Positions 52,462 to 63,956 of a stretch of 64,000 bases of DNA are shown here, piece after piece; positions within the stretch are counted from its first letter, which is position 1, and the number at the start of each line of letters is the position of its first letter. The DNA is from Pycnopodia helianthoides (lineage: Eukaryota > Echinodermata > Asteroidea > Forcipulatida > Asteriidae): NCBI GenBank assembly GCA_032158295.1, contig CM063243.1:3666948-3730947 (forward strand), in the 5' to 3' direction. A model generated the notes under the pieces. It searched no databases. It worked only from the letters and a program-made list of their open reading frames with translations, and had not been told where the DNA came from. A program made the position numbers and the translations under genes.

Positions 52462-55400
52462 ATGGCAGACAAAGGAGGACCGCCGGCAGGAAATGGGATG
52501 GCGGGGAGTAAGACCGGTGAAGTAAAGGGGTCTTCTTCTAAACCAGCCGCGGAGGAATCGAAAGAGGACATCCCTGTTGGAGTGGCCTTACAGGTGCCCC
52601 AGGCCACTGCCATCAACAGGACTCCCGCCCTGTGTACAGCCACGGCAAAATGGAAGTCCAAAATCGGCAACAAGGACGGTGACAATCATCTCAACACGAC
52701 ATCCGAAATCATGGAGGAAGACTCCCCGAGCAAGCAGCTCAACGGCTCGGTCAACAAGATGGTCCGACCGTCCATATCCATCACCGAGGTCCCCCAGGTC
52801 GGCCGGCCGTCGAGCCGCCTCTCCGGCCACGCGTCGGCGTCGTCCCTCTCCATGCTGGCCACCGAGTCCGGGAAACTTTTGCAGGCCATACCCTTAGCGA
52901 CAGGCGGTCCCTCCGGGCAGCCCCAGGACAATACGATATCCGAGTTGAGGATTAACAACCATTCCCTACTAGCTGCCATTCCCTACATGCCTGTTGGACT
53001 GGCTTATCTATGTCTGGTTTAAACATCTTCATTCCAGGGACAGGTATGTATTATAATATACGCTGTATTATTTCTCGCCAACATCACCATTGAAAATACA
53101 ACAGGTACACAACTTAAACAGACAGACAAGAAAGATCTCAGTCCATGAAAGTTAGCACACATTTCTGGAGGAATCCATTGCAAAATACAACAACAACAAA
53201 ACCCCAAACCAACAACAATCAAACACCATGAAAAAAATGAAAAAAAGACACAAACGAATTGAATAAAAACTAAAAACGAAAGCCTCTATAAAATTATTAT
53301 ATACTTACGATAAATTGTTTACCAAATCAAAGCAAAATGTGACGCCACTAATCGGACACGATTAAATAATGTTCTCCCACGTCCAAAGTTGCACACATCA
53401 AAACCGGTAATAGTCTGGGGAACCTCATTTCTGAATAAAAAATGTAAAATTTCAAGGGAAGCTTCCACCATGACCTTCTTTATGCCATTATGTGCAAACC
53501 TATGAACATTTACATTTTCAACCTTAATGCTGTGCACAACCTTTAAACTATCAACAGATACACATGTATGTGGTTCACTTGCTATATTAACCGAAACAGT
53601 GAGTACTTGCCCACCGTTGGCTGTGTGGTTCAAAGACCGCTCAATGTTAGCAACTCTTCAGAATGACGGTCGATTTATTGAATCTAGTACTTCAAATTTA
53701 ATATTAATCATTCAGTTTTAAGATAAATTTAGCAACATTCAGGGTATGCCCTTTTTTTTATGTCAGAGTATGTTTTTGAACAAGGATAGGGTGTGCAAGT
53801 TGGAGTCTGTTTGGTAGCAAAGATATTCGTTTCCTCGTGATGATGTGTGCGAAGGGGGAACGCAATTATTTCGAGGACAATAAATACGATGTCATGAGAA
53901 CGAAATGATATTTCGAGGGAACAAAATAATTCGTGAGGTAACGAAACAACGAAATGATTTCAGGGAACGAACTACAGTTCGAGGGAGCAAAATGCTATTT
54001 CATCAAAATATTAATTCGAGTGAGCGATATGTAGGTTTTCCCGCCTATTTCAGCAAAAATTCATTCAATTTCATTAACACGCATTCAAATTCATGTCCCT
54101 CATAATCCACTGTAACTAAGGTTTCTTTTTAGCTATTAATGCATTCAATTTCGTTTTAGTGCACACAATGAGTTCGTTTTTTCCCATCCAGATTCGTTTT
54201 AGTCATTCTTTTTCATTTTACGCATTCAAGAATACACTTTGACCATTCTTAAAGGAACATTACAGAATTGGTTTTTGCTAACAAAACAGTTGCTGGCAGT
54301 GTAAGCACTTTATGTAATCCACCATATACATAAACTGACAAACCTGTAGAAGTTTGAGATCGATCGGCCATCTGGGTCACGAGAAAATAGTGAAAAACCG
54401 ATTACACATTTGCATGAAATCATATAGATTCATCAAATGAATAAAACGCTCACTGAGCGATAAACTCCAATCGGAAAAAAAATAGTTTGTTCATTTCTCA
54501 TCAGTTATGGCATTTCAGACAGAAATATTTAAAGGGTTGTTTTCTACTATCATCATCGTTAGACCGTGTAAGTTTTATGTAAATCTGTGATCAAAAAGTA
54601 TATTTTACAAGTTTTTTTCTTACCAATTCTGTAATGTTCCTTTAAAAATGTAACTTGTCGGTATAGAATTTAAAAACAAATTACTGTCGTTATTGTTTTC
54701 CTGTGGATTTGTTCACATATCCTTTTCTATTCTGGTTATACATTTCCTTTTCGTTTATTTATATCTGAAGTTGGTTTCTCAACCTTCAATGTCACTGACG
54801 TAAGTTTGGCTGTGATTACACTATAGTGTAGAAATGAATTCTCCTCAAATTATCTGCCTTTATACAGGCAACTTTACGAATCAGAAAGCGCATTTTAAAC
54901 ATGGAATTTGAATTTGAATGCAAATACTTGGAAAGTGTTTGCTCGTTAATGAGTTTAAATGGTTGACCAGCCGTTGATGATGGCTTTTACGAAATTGATT
55001 GAGTCTTGCGGCCTAATGTAATTGAACGATCTTATTTGACCAGTGGATGTTAAACTGATGAAATTGGAAATACTCCTTTTGACTGTTGAATGCCGATGCA
55101 ACGGAGCATTCATTTTCAAACAAAGTTAAATGAGCCGAGTGTTAAATTGAACGGATTTTTGTAGAAATTGGTCGAGAAAACCTATATTATTTCAAGGGTC
55201 GGAACGAAACCATATTTTGATACCCTTTTTCTCTTTCTTTGCATGTCCCTTCAGGGGCTCCGTACCGTTATTACTCGTCGTAACAAAGGCAAAGTATACC
55301 TTTGGTTTTTGGAACCGTTTGATTGTTTTAATCCTATATAAATGTAGATATATACAACAAAACTAACCTGTGAACATTTCATTTCTAAAGGTGGTCACGT

Positions 55401-58400
55401 TTTTGGAATATCACCAAAGTCCGCAGCGAATAATGTACACGCATGAAGAATAATCTCTATTATAGGAATACACAATCTGAGAAACGTTTCTGACAGAAAC
55501 GTTTCTCAAATTTAAATTTTGGGGGATAAAATCTGACATTTATTCCCCATATCCACGGTATTTTGAATTGAAATATTTCTCAAAATGCTTTATACTATCG
55601 AAAGTTGCTATAAATCCAACCATGTAAGTTTTTATTGCCATTATTTTTTAGAGTGATTACCAATCGTATACCTTCCCTAAAAAACCTTAAAAAACCCATT
55701 TTATTATCTCCAAATGCAACTCGCCGTAATGCCACTTAAAAACTCATCAAAATTTTATCGACATCTTTGCCTGGCTGCGTTCTACTGTCGTAATCTATTG
55801 TTTGTTTCTGTTTATATAAATGGTGGGGGGGGGGTGGGTGTGTACAGTGGATTCCAAAGCGCGCACGTCAAAAGTTGATTGAGTGATATTTGCTGCTATT
55901 CTGAGATCAATGCATGCGAGGGTATACCGTTGGGGGGAATAGGCCTTTGTTGGGGTGTGATAGTTATTAAAACAAACCCACGGAGAGAAATTAATTAGCC
56001 GGTGGCCGTTCGGTAATAATGATTAACGATTGTTTCGCGCTCATTAGCCGAGTGTGATGATGTGTTTTTCTCCTGGTTTTTTTTTTCAATCATCGATCTT
56101 CTATAACGCCAGACACATTCGTACGTCAAGTTGTCGTCTCCGTTTGTGGGCAAACAAATAAATAGACCTTATGCATTGACGTCATCCAGCCGCCATCTTA
56201 GAGGTAAAACAATGACGAAACAATGGAAAAACACACATCTTTTACGCGCGGAGGATGAGCCAATGAGCAACCTTATTTTGACCTCTAGCCGAGGGCGCCC
56301 TACTCAAATGACGTCATGTGCAGAAGGTCTATTGGTTCGACAAATTGGGCAGGGTGAGCACCAAAAACAAATTGAAGTAAAATTTGATACTGTGCCGCGG
56401 TTGAAGAACATGAGCGGGCGATCTATCCCCCACATAGAATTGAGTTCAAAATGTGTCCATAGGCCTTTTCACACGACAGAGAATCTCCGTGTTGAACACA
56501 CGGGTCTGAATCGTGTCCTCTGGACTGGGCCCAATTTCATGGAGCTGCTTAAGCACAAAAATTAGCTAAGCACAAACAAATTATGCTTACCAGAATAAGG
56601 TTACCAGCCAAAATACCACCTCACTTGTACAATTTGTGACTGGTATCGTGCTCATTTCTGCTTAGCAGAAAATTGTTAAGCAACATTTTCTGCTTAAGCA
56701 GCTCTATGAAATTGGGCCCAGATCTGGGCCCAATTTCATGGCTCTGCTTACCGCAGAAATCTGCACTTGCGGTGACCATTCTCCGCTTACTGTTCAAGCG
56801 CCGAATTTCTGCGCTAGCTGTGTAAGCGTAGAATGCCTAGTAACGTGGAGGGCGCATGCGCACAAGCCGAAATTCCCCGCTAACCTGTGAAATACGCTTG
56901 ACGTAAGCACGGAATTCCCTGCTTCCGCAAGCGCCGATTCTTTGCTTACGGTAAGCAGAGCCATGAAATTGGGCCCTGATCTGCTCACACTGTGAGCAAG
57001 TTCGGGTGTGCGACTAGAGTGACGATGACTTGCTAGCAACCATAGAGCACAGGGAGATTGACAAGATCGACCATGCACTGGAGCATGGTCGATCTAGTCA
57101 ATTCGAGAGCTACGTCACACACTGTCACACTGTTTCTGGTTAGTCTAGTCACTCTAGTCGCCCACCCAAACTTGCATTTCAGCACGGTGTTGAACCGTGT
57201 AGAGCGCTCGATCCGGGCCGTGCCGAAACTAATCCTGCTCGGGAGGTGGCCGAGAACACTCAATCCGTGTTAACAGTTCCAACACGCGTCGAAAGCGGTA
57301 GTGTGAACACTCCCGGGTTAATGTTCGATCCGTGTTGAGCGTGCATGGTGTATTAATCCGCACACTGTAGTATGCGAGTCGTCCACTTGGATCCGTGTAG
57401 GACCACCGGACGCAAATTCTGACCTTTATCGCGCTGGGGGAAAACAAAAAATTCGCAACCCGGCAGTGTGAAACGATCGCACAGTTATACACAGATCAAA
57501 AGTTATCGCGTGTAACACACAACCTGACTTTGCGCAGAGCTAGTGTGAAAGCAGGGCGGATTTGAACCGTGTTGAAAATTCACCGAGTCAACACGGAGTT
57601 GACCCATGTAGATTTCGACACTGATCAGACGTCGATCGTGTGAAAAGGCCTAAAGACTGCATGCTTTGCAAATCCGGTATACGCGCGCGTTATGGCCAAG
57701 TGGAATGAGGTGCAAGCTAGTCTAAGGCCCTTTTCGAATTCACGGCTTCGGCTCCAAAATCGGCTCAGGCTAGCTAGGCTCCCTCAATTATTTTAACTTA
57801 CGCATGCTTTGCGGTCAGGGTTTCAGACAAGAAAACTGGGCCTAAAGCCCAATCCGGAGCCGAAGCCGTGGATTCGAAAAGGGCCATAGTGGCAAAGTCA
57901 GGTCGCTAAAAACTAGACCAGCATGCACCTCATTCCACGGCTAACGCATGCGCACTGAGTATTTGAGAAGTAGTCTATACGTAGTGCGAGTACGAGGACC
58001 ATCAAAACGAGTGCCACACCAATGGGAAACTCAGACCCCTTTTGCAGTGGCCGCCATCGCTAAGGTCAAACAATGGAAACTTGCACGCGTGTGTACGCAC
58101 GCCGCGCACAGCTCTACTAAGCCAACGATTGTCTTCATTTAGCCTAAACGTCTGACGCAGTTTTGCTGGTAACCTTACTCCGGTGAGCATAATTTCGTTT
58201 GTGCTTAGCTGCTTTTCAGTGCTTAAAAGCAGCTCTATGAAACTGATGGGCCCTGGTCTTCATTTACCTCAGTGAGGGCACCGTTTGGGTCTTGTGACGT
58301 CATAGGCAAGGGGGTCTCACAATCCTAACTCAGGTACTTCTCAGAACCAACAATTTTCACACACACACACACAAAAAAGATTTCAATAATTACACGCTTA

Positions 58401-61400
58401 TCACAGGTTAGCCTAAACTCAGTTCTTATACTAGTTACATTTGTTTACAGAGTGGTGACCTCGTACATTATAATGCTATTCCTGACAGGCAAGATGCTAC
58501 ACAACAGGCTCGATGGGAAAATTTACATTTTGTGTCATAATTTTCACATAAATTCAAAATTTACAAGAGCAACAGCTGTACAGCTTTTGAGATGTCCCCC
58601 CTTTCTTCATATCAAAAGTTGAGGAAAATCAGACAGTGCGATCTCCATAAAACAAATGATTTGTTGTATTCTTCCATTGAGCTGTGTACAATGTGCCCGC
58701 CGGAAGTCCAGGCTCTGTGGCTCTTTTGTAAACATGTTGTGATGTCACAGGTCACATCGTCTATGAGTTATTCTATTTGCTTGAAATTCATTGTCATTTT
58801 GGAAACAGCATATTCTCTACGTATATTAAGATGTCAACCTACCATGGAAAAACACAATTATGAAGTGACCCCTATCATCAAAGTGATACGCCTCTTGTCA
58901 ATATGAAAAGACTCATACGAGAATCATTACTTTTTCCTGTAACCGACCGGCAATTAGAAGAGTCGAGGTCAACTATAGTGCCGCCGTTAAAGACGTCCTG
59001 TTTTTCTTGGAGAGAGGTATATTGCAGAAAAAACAAAACCCTTTTGATCTGTAGTGCTTTTATATTGCACAGAGACGAATCGCCGTTTTGACTAATTGCC
59101 GGTCTTGGGGGCGGGGCGGCCGAATACGAAATGTTGGTAGGGCCATTTCTCCCAGAACTGGTCTGTATTTGCCACTTTTGGAAGAGAAAAGTTATACAGC
59201 ATTTTGGTGTGACTTTTTGATCAGCGTTAGGCGTCATAATCACCCGTGCATGTTTAGCCCCCCCCCCCCCCATTTGTGTTACAGTGATGTTTAGGGGGTA
59301 GGGTCAAACCACTGATGACAGAGTCACCGTTATAAGCGATTATTTTATAACAGTTTATAACCACTACAGCATGAGTCGCCTTTATAAGCGAAAAGTTTAA
59401 ACAACTTCAAAACCCCCAACAAAGTCCGTTATAAGCGAGTTTTCATGAACCGTTATAAGCGATGTGACACCTTATAACCACTATGTCAGTAACGCGAGTA
59501 ACGTTGTAAGCGACTTTTTTTAGACACCTTTAAAACCAACACAACAGAACACAAGACTGCATCAGAGCCTATTACTTTCTCTCGAGCCAAGAGCCATACA
59601 CGGTTTGGAGTTTTATTATTTACATCCCCTTATAAGTAATAACATAAAAGTAACACTGGTAGAGACTAATAATAATAATACACGGCAGTTTGGTTGCTAT
59701 GACAGCACACGGGCACCACCGCTCAAGCGTTGCGAGTGGGTAATCGCCCGTTGCTGCGACAAGTACAGAAAGATAAAGGATCGATCGTTCCACATTGAAA
59801 AGGACTTGTGGATCCTGTGGATTTACAATGTGTCAGAGTGTTTCCCCATAGAGGAAAGGACACCATTGATGCAAAGGACAAACTAGAAATTGAATCGAGA
59901 AACAAATGAATAAGTAGTTTCAATCTAAATGGTGATGACACACTAAAAATCAGGTTCGACTACTTCACGGTGACGTGCTGGTGTACAGGCAAATTGCCTC
60001 CATGCCCCGCGGGTGCAATTTCACAAATTGCACAAAATGCAGTCGACTACACACAATTAAGTCGATTCCTGCTGCCCCACCCCCTTGTCTACCTCTGGAT
60101 CTTCCTTCTTTCTGCCCCTTAGTGTGGTGGCCGTGAAGGGACATCGCATATCGCTAATATTAATAATGTGCGCATCTGTATGCGATGTCGGAATTTTATT
60201 CGCGAGTGTGCGCGCGAATATGGTCTTCTGCAATTGGTGCTCGATATAGGGCAGAGGGTACCCCCCCTATTGTGTCTTCATTGTGTGCTTGGAATCTCAG
60301 GAATTCTTTTGAGGATTTTAGGGGGGGGGAGTTCTATACAAGAGGAAAATAGTGTGTTATAGTATGGGAACATTGGGGGGGGGGGCCTCTGCCCCATATC
60401 GGGCAGGCTGTAGTCTTCTGAACAGCAAGACTTAGCCTGGTGCCATGGATGTGGTTACAGTACACATACTATTGTATAGTAATGCTTCCAGGGACCGGAC
60501 TAGTTTCCCGCTCCCTTGGTCACTAAACAAGGGTGTCCGCAACTGACGTCACTCCAAAAGGTATGCGACAATTAGTATGCAATACCATTCACGACATTTC
60601 AAAAAATAATTTGCATACGTATGCGCAATTAATACTCGCGACAAATCCTGCTTTTTTTGTTTTGCTTAGCAGAAAGGTGCTAAGCATAATTCTTTGCTTA
60701 TGCAGCTCTATGAAACTAGGCCCAGAGTGGACTCGCTGCTCTTGTTTATAAATGCTCGTGCAGAAGTTGAATCGCCAAATGAGTCAAGTCGACACACACA
60801 ATTATCAAGTACCCACCCTCGTCCCCATGGTTTACTTAATTTCCAACAATTTTTAAAATAGTAAACCCTGGGAGGGAAACTCCTTACTCGGACCGTGATT
60901 GGACAAAACCAAATGTTATCCTTTGTCAAAACAGCCGGCCGGCAACCAATGTACAAACAGGCTATTAAATCTGGTACCGGACCACGAGACCATGACGAAG
61001 ATATGAATTTCGAAAAGCAGCCAGACTAATCTAATTTGCATACGTATCCAAAAATTTTGGATATGCAAATGATCCAATACCAGGGTGAGAGAGCGGTCAA
61101 CCTCATACTGTTCGACACCCTGTGGACGAGGTTGTCAAGTACCGTCTGTGTGTGCAGCATCTACAATGTAGCCCGGAGCCTACATGCAGACTGGTACCTA
61201 AATGTAGGCCCTGCATGTAGGATCCTTACAATACAAGACGATCGTGTCCCCTGAAGTGCCCTCGTCTTAAAAAAACAACAAATAAACATGACACGACCTC
61301 CAACCATTAAAAAATGAAGTGAAAGACAATGCCCCCTCCCCTGTACCTCCTCAGTGATAAAGAAAAACCACATTTTTTTCTGGCGGTGGGGTTTCACTCA

Positions 61401-63250
61401 AGAACGCAACACGGTCTAGCGTGGTATTGACATTCAATTAAAACAACTTTCCGCTCTCACAAAAATATGAGAGCCACTGAAATTTCAGCGAGTTATTATA
61501 ATTATCCCGCACCAGTTGAAACCATCCGATACGTCTGTCCACTCCGGATCTCATCATATTTTTTTCTCCCCCATATTATTCTTTTGTGGCTACTACTACC
61601 GTCCATCACTTCAGTTCATATTTTCAGCAACGCCATCCTGCCACAATAAACAACCTGCCGCGCCACCTGCTCTCTGGAGTGTCATCACACTATTGAAATT
61701 AAATGCACCTGATTATAATAATCGCATAATCAGCTTTCTATGTGGTGTTTTTGCGCGCATGGTCTTTTTTACTAAAATGGCTCGATTTTGACCTCAATTT
61801 TTCACGAAATTAGTACGGCAGGTATAGGTGATGGGATTGGCCCTTGATAATACAAGCATGGAATTTGGCACGCATTCAGAGTATGTCGTGAAAAAAACAA
61901 ATTTGCAGATTTGTCATTTGAAAAAAATATATATAGGGTAGAACAACAAGCAGTTGCAGCCGTTTTGACCATTGAAAATTAACCTATGGAAAACGCACGA
62001 AGCATATCAAAGATGACAACGGAACGCGGAGACACTGCCGTCCTGACCAATTAACTGGGTTAGATTGACCCGGAAACTGGAAAGAAAGAAAAAGCTCGGA
62101 TCTTGCCTCAGTTCGACCATGTTCTGTGTCATTTTGACACATGTTCTGGGTCCCACTGACTCGGGCCAGGCCCCCTGGGATCCGGAACCGGGTCAATTGT
62201 GACCCCGGAGTTTTTTAGAGTGTGACCCCCGGATTTGATGACGATATTTTCAGCTGTTGATTGTGCGCATGTCTAGAAGATAGGAGATAGTTTACTCTTC
62301 TGAAAACACTGATGTTATTTCACTTTATAATATTCATGATTGTATTTTTCTCTCAATAGGAACGCTGATAGCGGGTTTCAGCATCTTCTGCTGCAAGGGC
62401 GTCCCCCAAGGCACCACAAAGAAAGATGAGATCATGAACACTGTCTACACCAACGCGTGCGTAGGTGTGGCTCAGCTCTTCACCATTACATTCCTGCTCG
62501 TTGGTTGGATATGGAGTGTCACGTGGGGTGTCTTCATGGTCGAATTCGCACGTAAGATGAACTTTTTTTCTCAAAGAGAAGCACCCCCCCCCTCAATAAG
62601 AAATCCTTGTGGCTCGGATTGGATGCTGACATTTTGAGCCGAGTCTACCTTTTGGTATTCCACTGGTGCGGTGGAATAAATTACTGGAGTGTGGGTGTGG
62701 CTTGTGGGTGTGGCTTGGGGCTTGGGCTACAGTTCTTCATTAATTAGGCTAATTACAGAGTATACGAGCTGATGCGGTGAACCATATTATGCATATGGAC
62801 CCGATGGTCTGGGCTATACATGTTCCCTTGGTGAGCATGCACTGCCTGATCGCAACAACAATCACAAACGGGAAATACTAAGAATTCCGATCGCACGAGC
62901 ATTTTAATCCAATTAGGCTTGCTATCATTGGGTTATAAAGTTCACAAGCCGATTTGAATAAAAATATAAATGCCATAAAGGATTTCTTACACAATACTGA
63001 TTGATATTATTTATAGTTTAGAATTCTTCTATCGCATTTGAGAGGGCGAGGGGGGGGGGGGGGGCGGGCTGTAAGCAGGCACAGATCCAGAACCGTAGTC
63101 ACCACATTCTGCAGTATAAAGCAGAGCCACGAAATTGGGCCCTGACGTTTTTCAATCCTGTCTGTTACAGTGGAATACAGAAAGTACAAGAGGAACGAGA
63201 AGAAGATTACAACGGCCAAGGCAGTCACCAAGGCGTTCATGGGGATGTGA
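52462..63250 (+). CDS. SPEC3/Stum-family membrane protein
   Basis: Three exons: 52462-53043, 62360-62551 and 63171-63250, about 284 residues. The first 165 residues are polar and disordered (many Ser, Gly, Pro). The SPEC3 domain follows: LLAAIPYMPVGLAYLCLV and an NIFIPGTGTLIAGFSIFCC segment, then VAQLFTITFLLVGWIWSVTW, making two hydrophobic hairpins. A basic tail (EYRKYKRNEKKITTAKA) ends at TGA. SPEC3 was described in sea urchin ciliated ectoderm, and the fly homolog Stum acts in mechanosensory neurons. The first exon has one base too few: CTGGTTTAAAC gives LV-stop, while one more T restores the LVLNIF reading expected. The exon is 582 nt; phase needs 583. All splice sites are consensus. Intron 1 is 9.3 kb. 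Confidence 0.85.
53020..53023 (+). other. Frameshift site in the SPEC3-like exon 1
   Basis: A GGTTTAAAC run creates a TAA just inside the first hydrophobic segment. The conserved NIFIPGTG continues in the next frame, followed by the correct donor CAG/GTATGT. Confidence 0.8.
53860..54010. repeat. Iterated TTCGAGGGA / AACGAA motifs
   Basis: 'atttcgagg', 'attcgtgagg', 'gttcgaggga', 'attcgagtga' and 'aacgaaa' recur every 15-25 bp. Possibly subterminal repeats of an unknown transposon. SPEC3 intron 1. Confidence 0.5.
54249..54645 (-). mobile_element. MITE family E, full length
   Basis: Perfect terminal repeats AAAGGAACATTACAGAATTG and CAATTCTGTAATGTTCCTTT. Inverted relative to 50,529, only about 3.3 kb away. 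Confidence 0.92.
55375..55685. mobile_element. Dispersed repeat, partner of 23,740-24,215
   Basis: 'gtgattaccaatcgtatacc' and 'tttgggggataaaa' are shared. SPEC3 intron 1. Confidence 0.6.
56161..56334. mobile_element. MITE with AATAGACCTTATGCATTGAC ends
   Basis: The inverted right end is ATGACGTCATGTGCAGAAGG, then TCTATT. It contains CCGCCATCTTAGAGG and a reversed GACCTCTAGCCGAGGG. Confidence 0.8.
56527..56719. mobile_element. MITE family A, full length
   Basis: 193 bp, GGGCCCAATTTCATGGAGC to CTATGAAATTGGGCCC, nested in the composite element. Confidence 0.92.
56726..56976. mobile_element. MITE family B, 251 bp
   Basis: Ends GGGCCCAATTTCATGGCTCT and AGAGCCATGAAATTGGGCCC share the outer 14 bp with MITE A, but the interior is unrelated and GC-rich (CCGCTTACTGTTCAAGCGCC). 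GATCT flanks both sides. It abuts the MITE A at 56,527. Confidence 0.88.
56994..57175. mobile_element. MITE family D
   Basis: GAGCAAGTTCGGGTGTGCGA to GTCGCCCACCCAAACTTGC, with the GACCATGCACTGGAGCATGG hairpin centre. Confidence 0.85.
57696..57948. mobile_element. MITE (GGAATGAGGTGCA ends) carrying a nested MITE K
   Basis: Outer inverted pair CAAGTGGAATGAGGTGCAAG and ATGCACCTCATTCCACGG. The inner MITE K at 57726-57884 runs from AGGCCCTTTTCGAATTCACG to CGTGGATTCGAAAAGGGCC. Confidence 0.8.
58160..58254. mobile_element. MITE family A, right half
   Basis: From GCTGGTAACCTTACTCCGGT to CTCTATGAAACTGATGGGCC. Left half lost. Confidence 0.7.
58437..58766 (+). mobile_element. MITE family H
   Basis: Full-length partner of 46,370 with a few small indels (for example ACACAACAGGCTC). 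Confidence 0.85.
59320..59515 (+). promoter_or_regulatory. Cluster of GTTATAAGCGA motifs
   Basis: The word (C)GTTATAAGCGA occurs at about 59,328, 59,379 (TTTATAAGCGA), 59,426 and 59,450, with relatives at 59,354, 59,470 and 59,501 (GTTGTAAGCGA). All are on one strand within 190 bp, spaced 22-50 bp. Either a homotypic binding-site cluster in the SPEC3 intron or transposon subterminal repeats. Confidence 0.5.
60238..60405. mobile_element. MITE family X
   Basis: Second copy of the element at 35,728: GCTCGATATAGGGCAGAGG at the left, CCCCATATCGGGC at the right, with the same two long G runs. Confidence 0.8.
60607..61072. promoter_or_regulatory. Repeated octamer (ATTTGCAT) sites
   Basis: TAATTTGCATACGTAT occurs at about 60,607 and 61,032. 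The second is part of a palindrome ending GGATATGCAAATGATC, so three POU-type octamers (ATTTGCAT/ATGCAAAT) lie within 470 bp of the SPEC3 intron. Function is inferred. Confidence 0.4.
60661..60724. mobile_element. MITE family A, right-end fragment
   Basis: TTTGCTTAGCAGAAAGGTGC to CTCTATGAAACTAGGCCC. Confidence 0.65.
61073..62359. other. Distal part of SPEC3 intron 1
   Basis: No exon with splice support. The stretch 62,015-62,215 has many short inverted words (GACCCGG / CCGGGTC), but no boundary could be defined. Confidence 0.35.
63116..63143. mobile_element. MITE A/B right-end fragment
   Basis: TAAAGCAGAGCCACGAAATT then GGGCCC, only 27 bp before SPEC3 exon 3. Confidence 0.55.
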
Positions 63251-63542
63251 GATGGCCTCCGTTCGTGGCTTCATTCTGCACAGAGTATAATAGCAATCAT
63301 TTATGTGGAGCTTTCACGGTGAAAATTACTGGGCCACAACCAAGGCTATACCGTCGAGGAGGAGGCGGAGAGATTGTGGCGGCATCAAGTATTATTTTTT
63401 TAGCCTTCCACGGTGTCTGTGGATCGGAATACGTCCATTAAATCAGTAAAATTGTACAGTTTGGTTCTCTGATAATATTAGACTTCTGGACTACCCCTGG
63501 TCAAGATGTTTTGATTGTCCGAAGATTTAAAATCAAAAATAG

Positions 63543-63548
63543 AAATAA
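63543..63548 (+). terminator. Poly(A) signal of the SPEC3-like gene
   Basis: AATAAA 293 bp after the stop codon, the best signal downstream of the gene. Confidence 0.55.
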
Positions 63549-63577
63549 AATAAGATAAGTATTGTTTTAATTGAGCG

Positions 63578-63956
63578 TACGGAAGCGCACAAGGGTCACG
63601 GATAACACAAATTGTTTAAATTGATATCTCGCCACCGCAACGAATTATAATAGAATCAAAATATCTCAACAGCCGTATTATTGAGCTTGTCATAGTTCTC
63701 ACATCTATACGGTGGCCCTTGAGGGACATCATACTGGCGTCAATATTCGTGACGTGAGGCAAAGTCGTGGAATTTGACGGTCGTAATTCAGTGCCAAAAT
63801 TTAAGTTGGATGTCCCTCCAAGGCCACCATACAGATGCGACAGCTATTATGACAAGCTCCAAGAGTCTGATGTATTCCCGGTTCACCGATCGCCACGGCG
63901 AGATAGCAATGTTTAAATGTTTTATTGGTTGTGTGTGGCCCTTTTACGCTTCCGTA
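63578..63956. mobile_element. MITE with a second MITE nested inside
   Basis: Outer ends TACGGAAGCGCACAAGGGTC and GGCCCTTTTACGCTTCCGTA. Inner element 63,704-63,836 has ends CTATACGGTGGCCCTTGAGG and CCTCCAAGGCCACCATACAG. TA at both outer ends suggests a mariner-type duplication. Confidence 0.8.

Larger units (their letters stand above)
56461..57653. mobile_element. 1.2-kb composite DNA element with three MITEs inside
   Basis: A 16-bp perfect terminal repeat, AGGCCTTTTCACACGA at 56461-56476 and TCGTGTGAAAAGGCCT at 57638-57653. TA occurs at each end as a possible target duplication. Unique sequence inside has repeated CCGTGTTGA and AACACGG motifs. MITE A, MITE B and MITE D lie one after another between 56,527 and 57,175. 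Confidence 0.8.
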
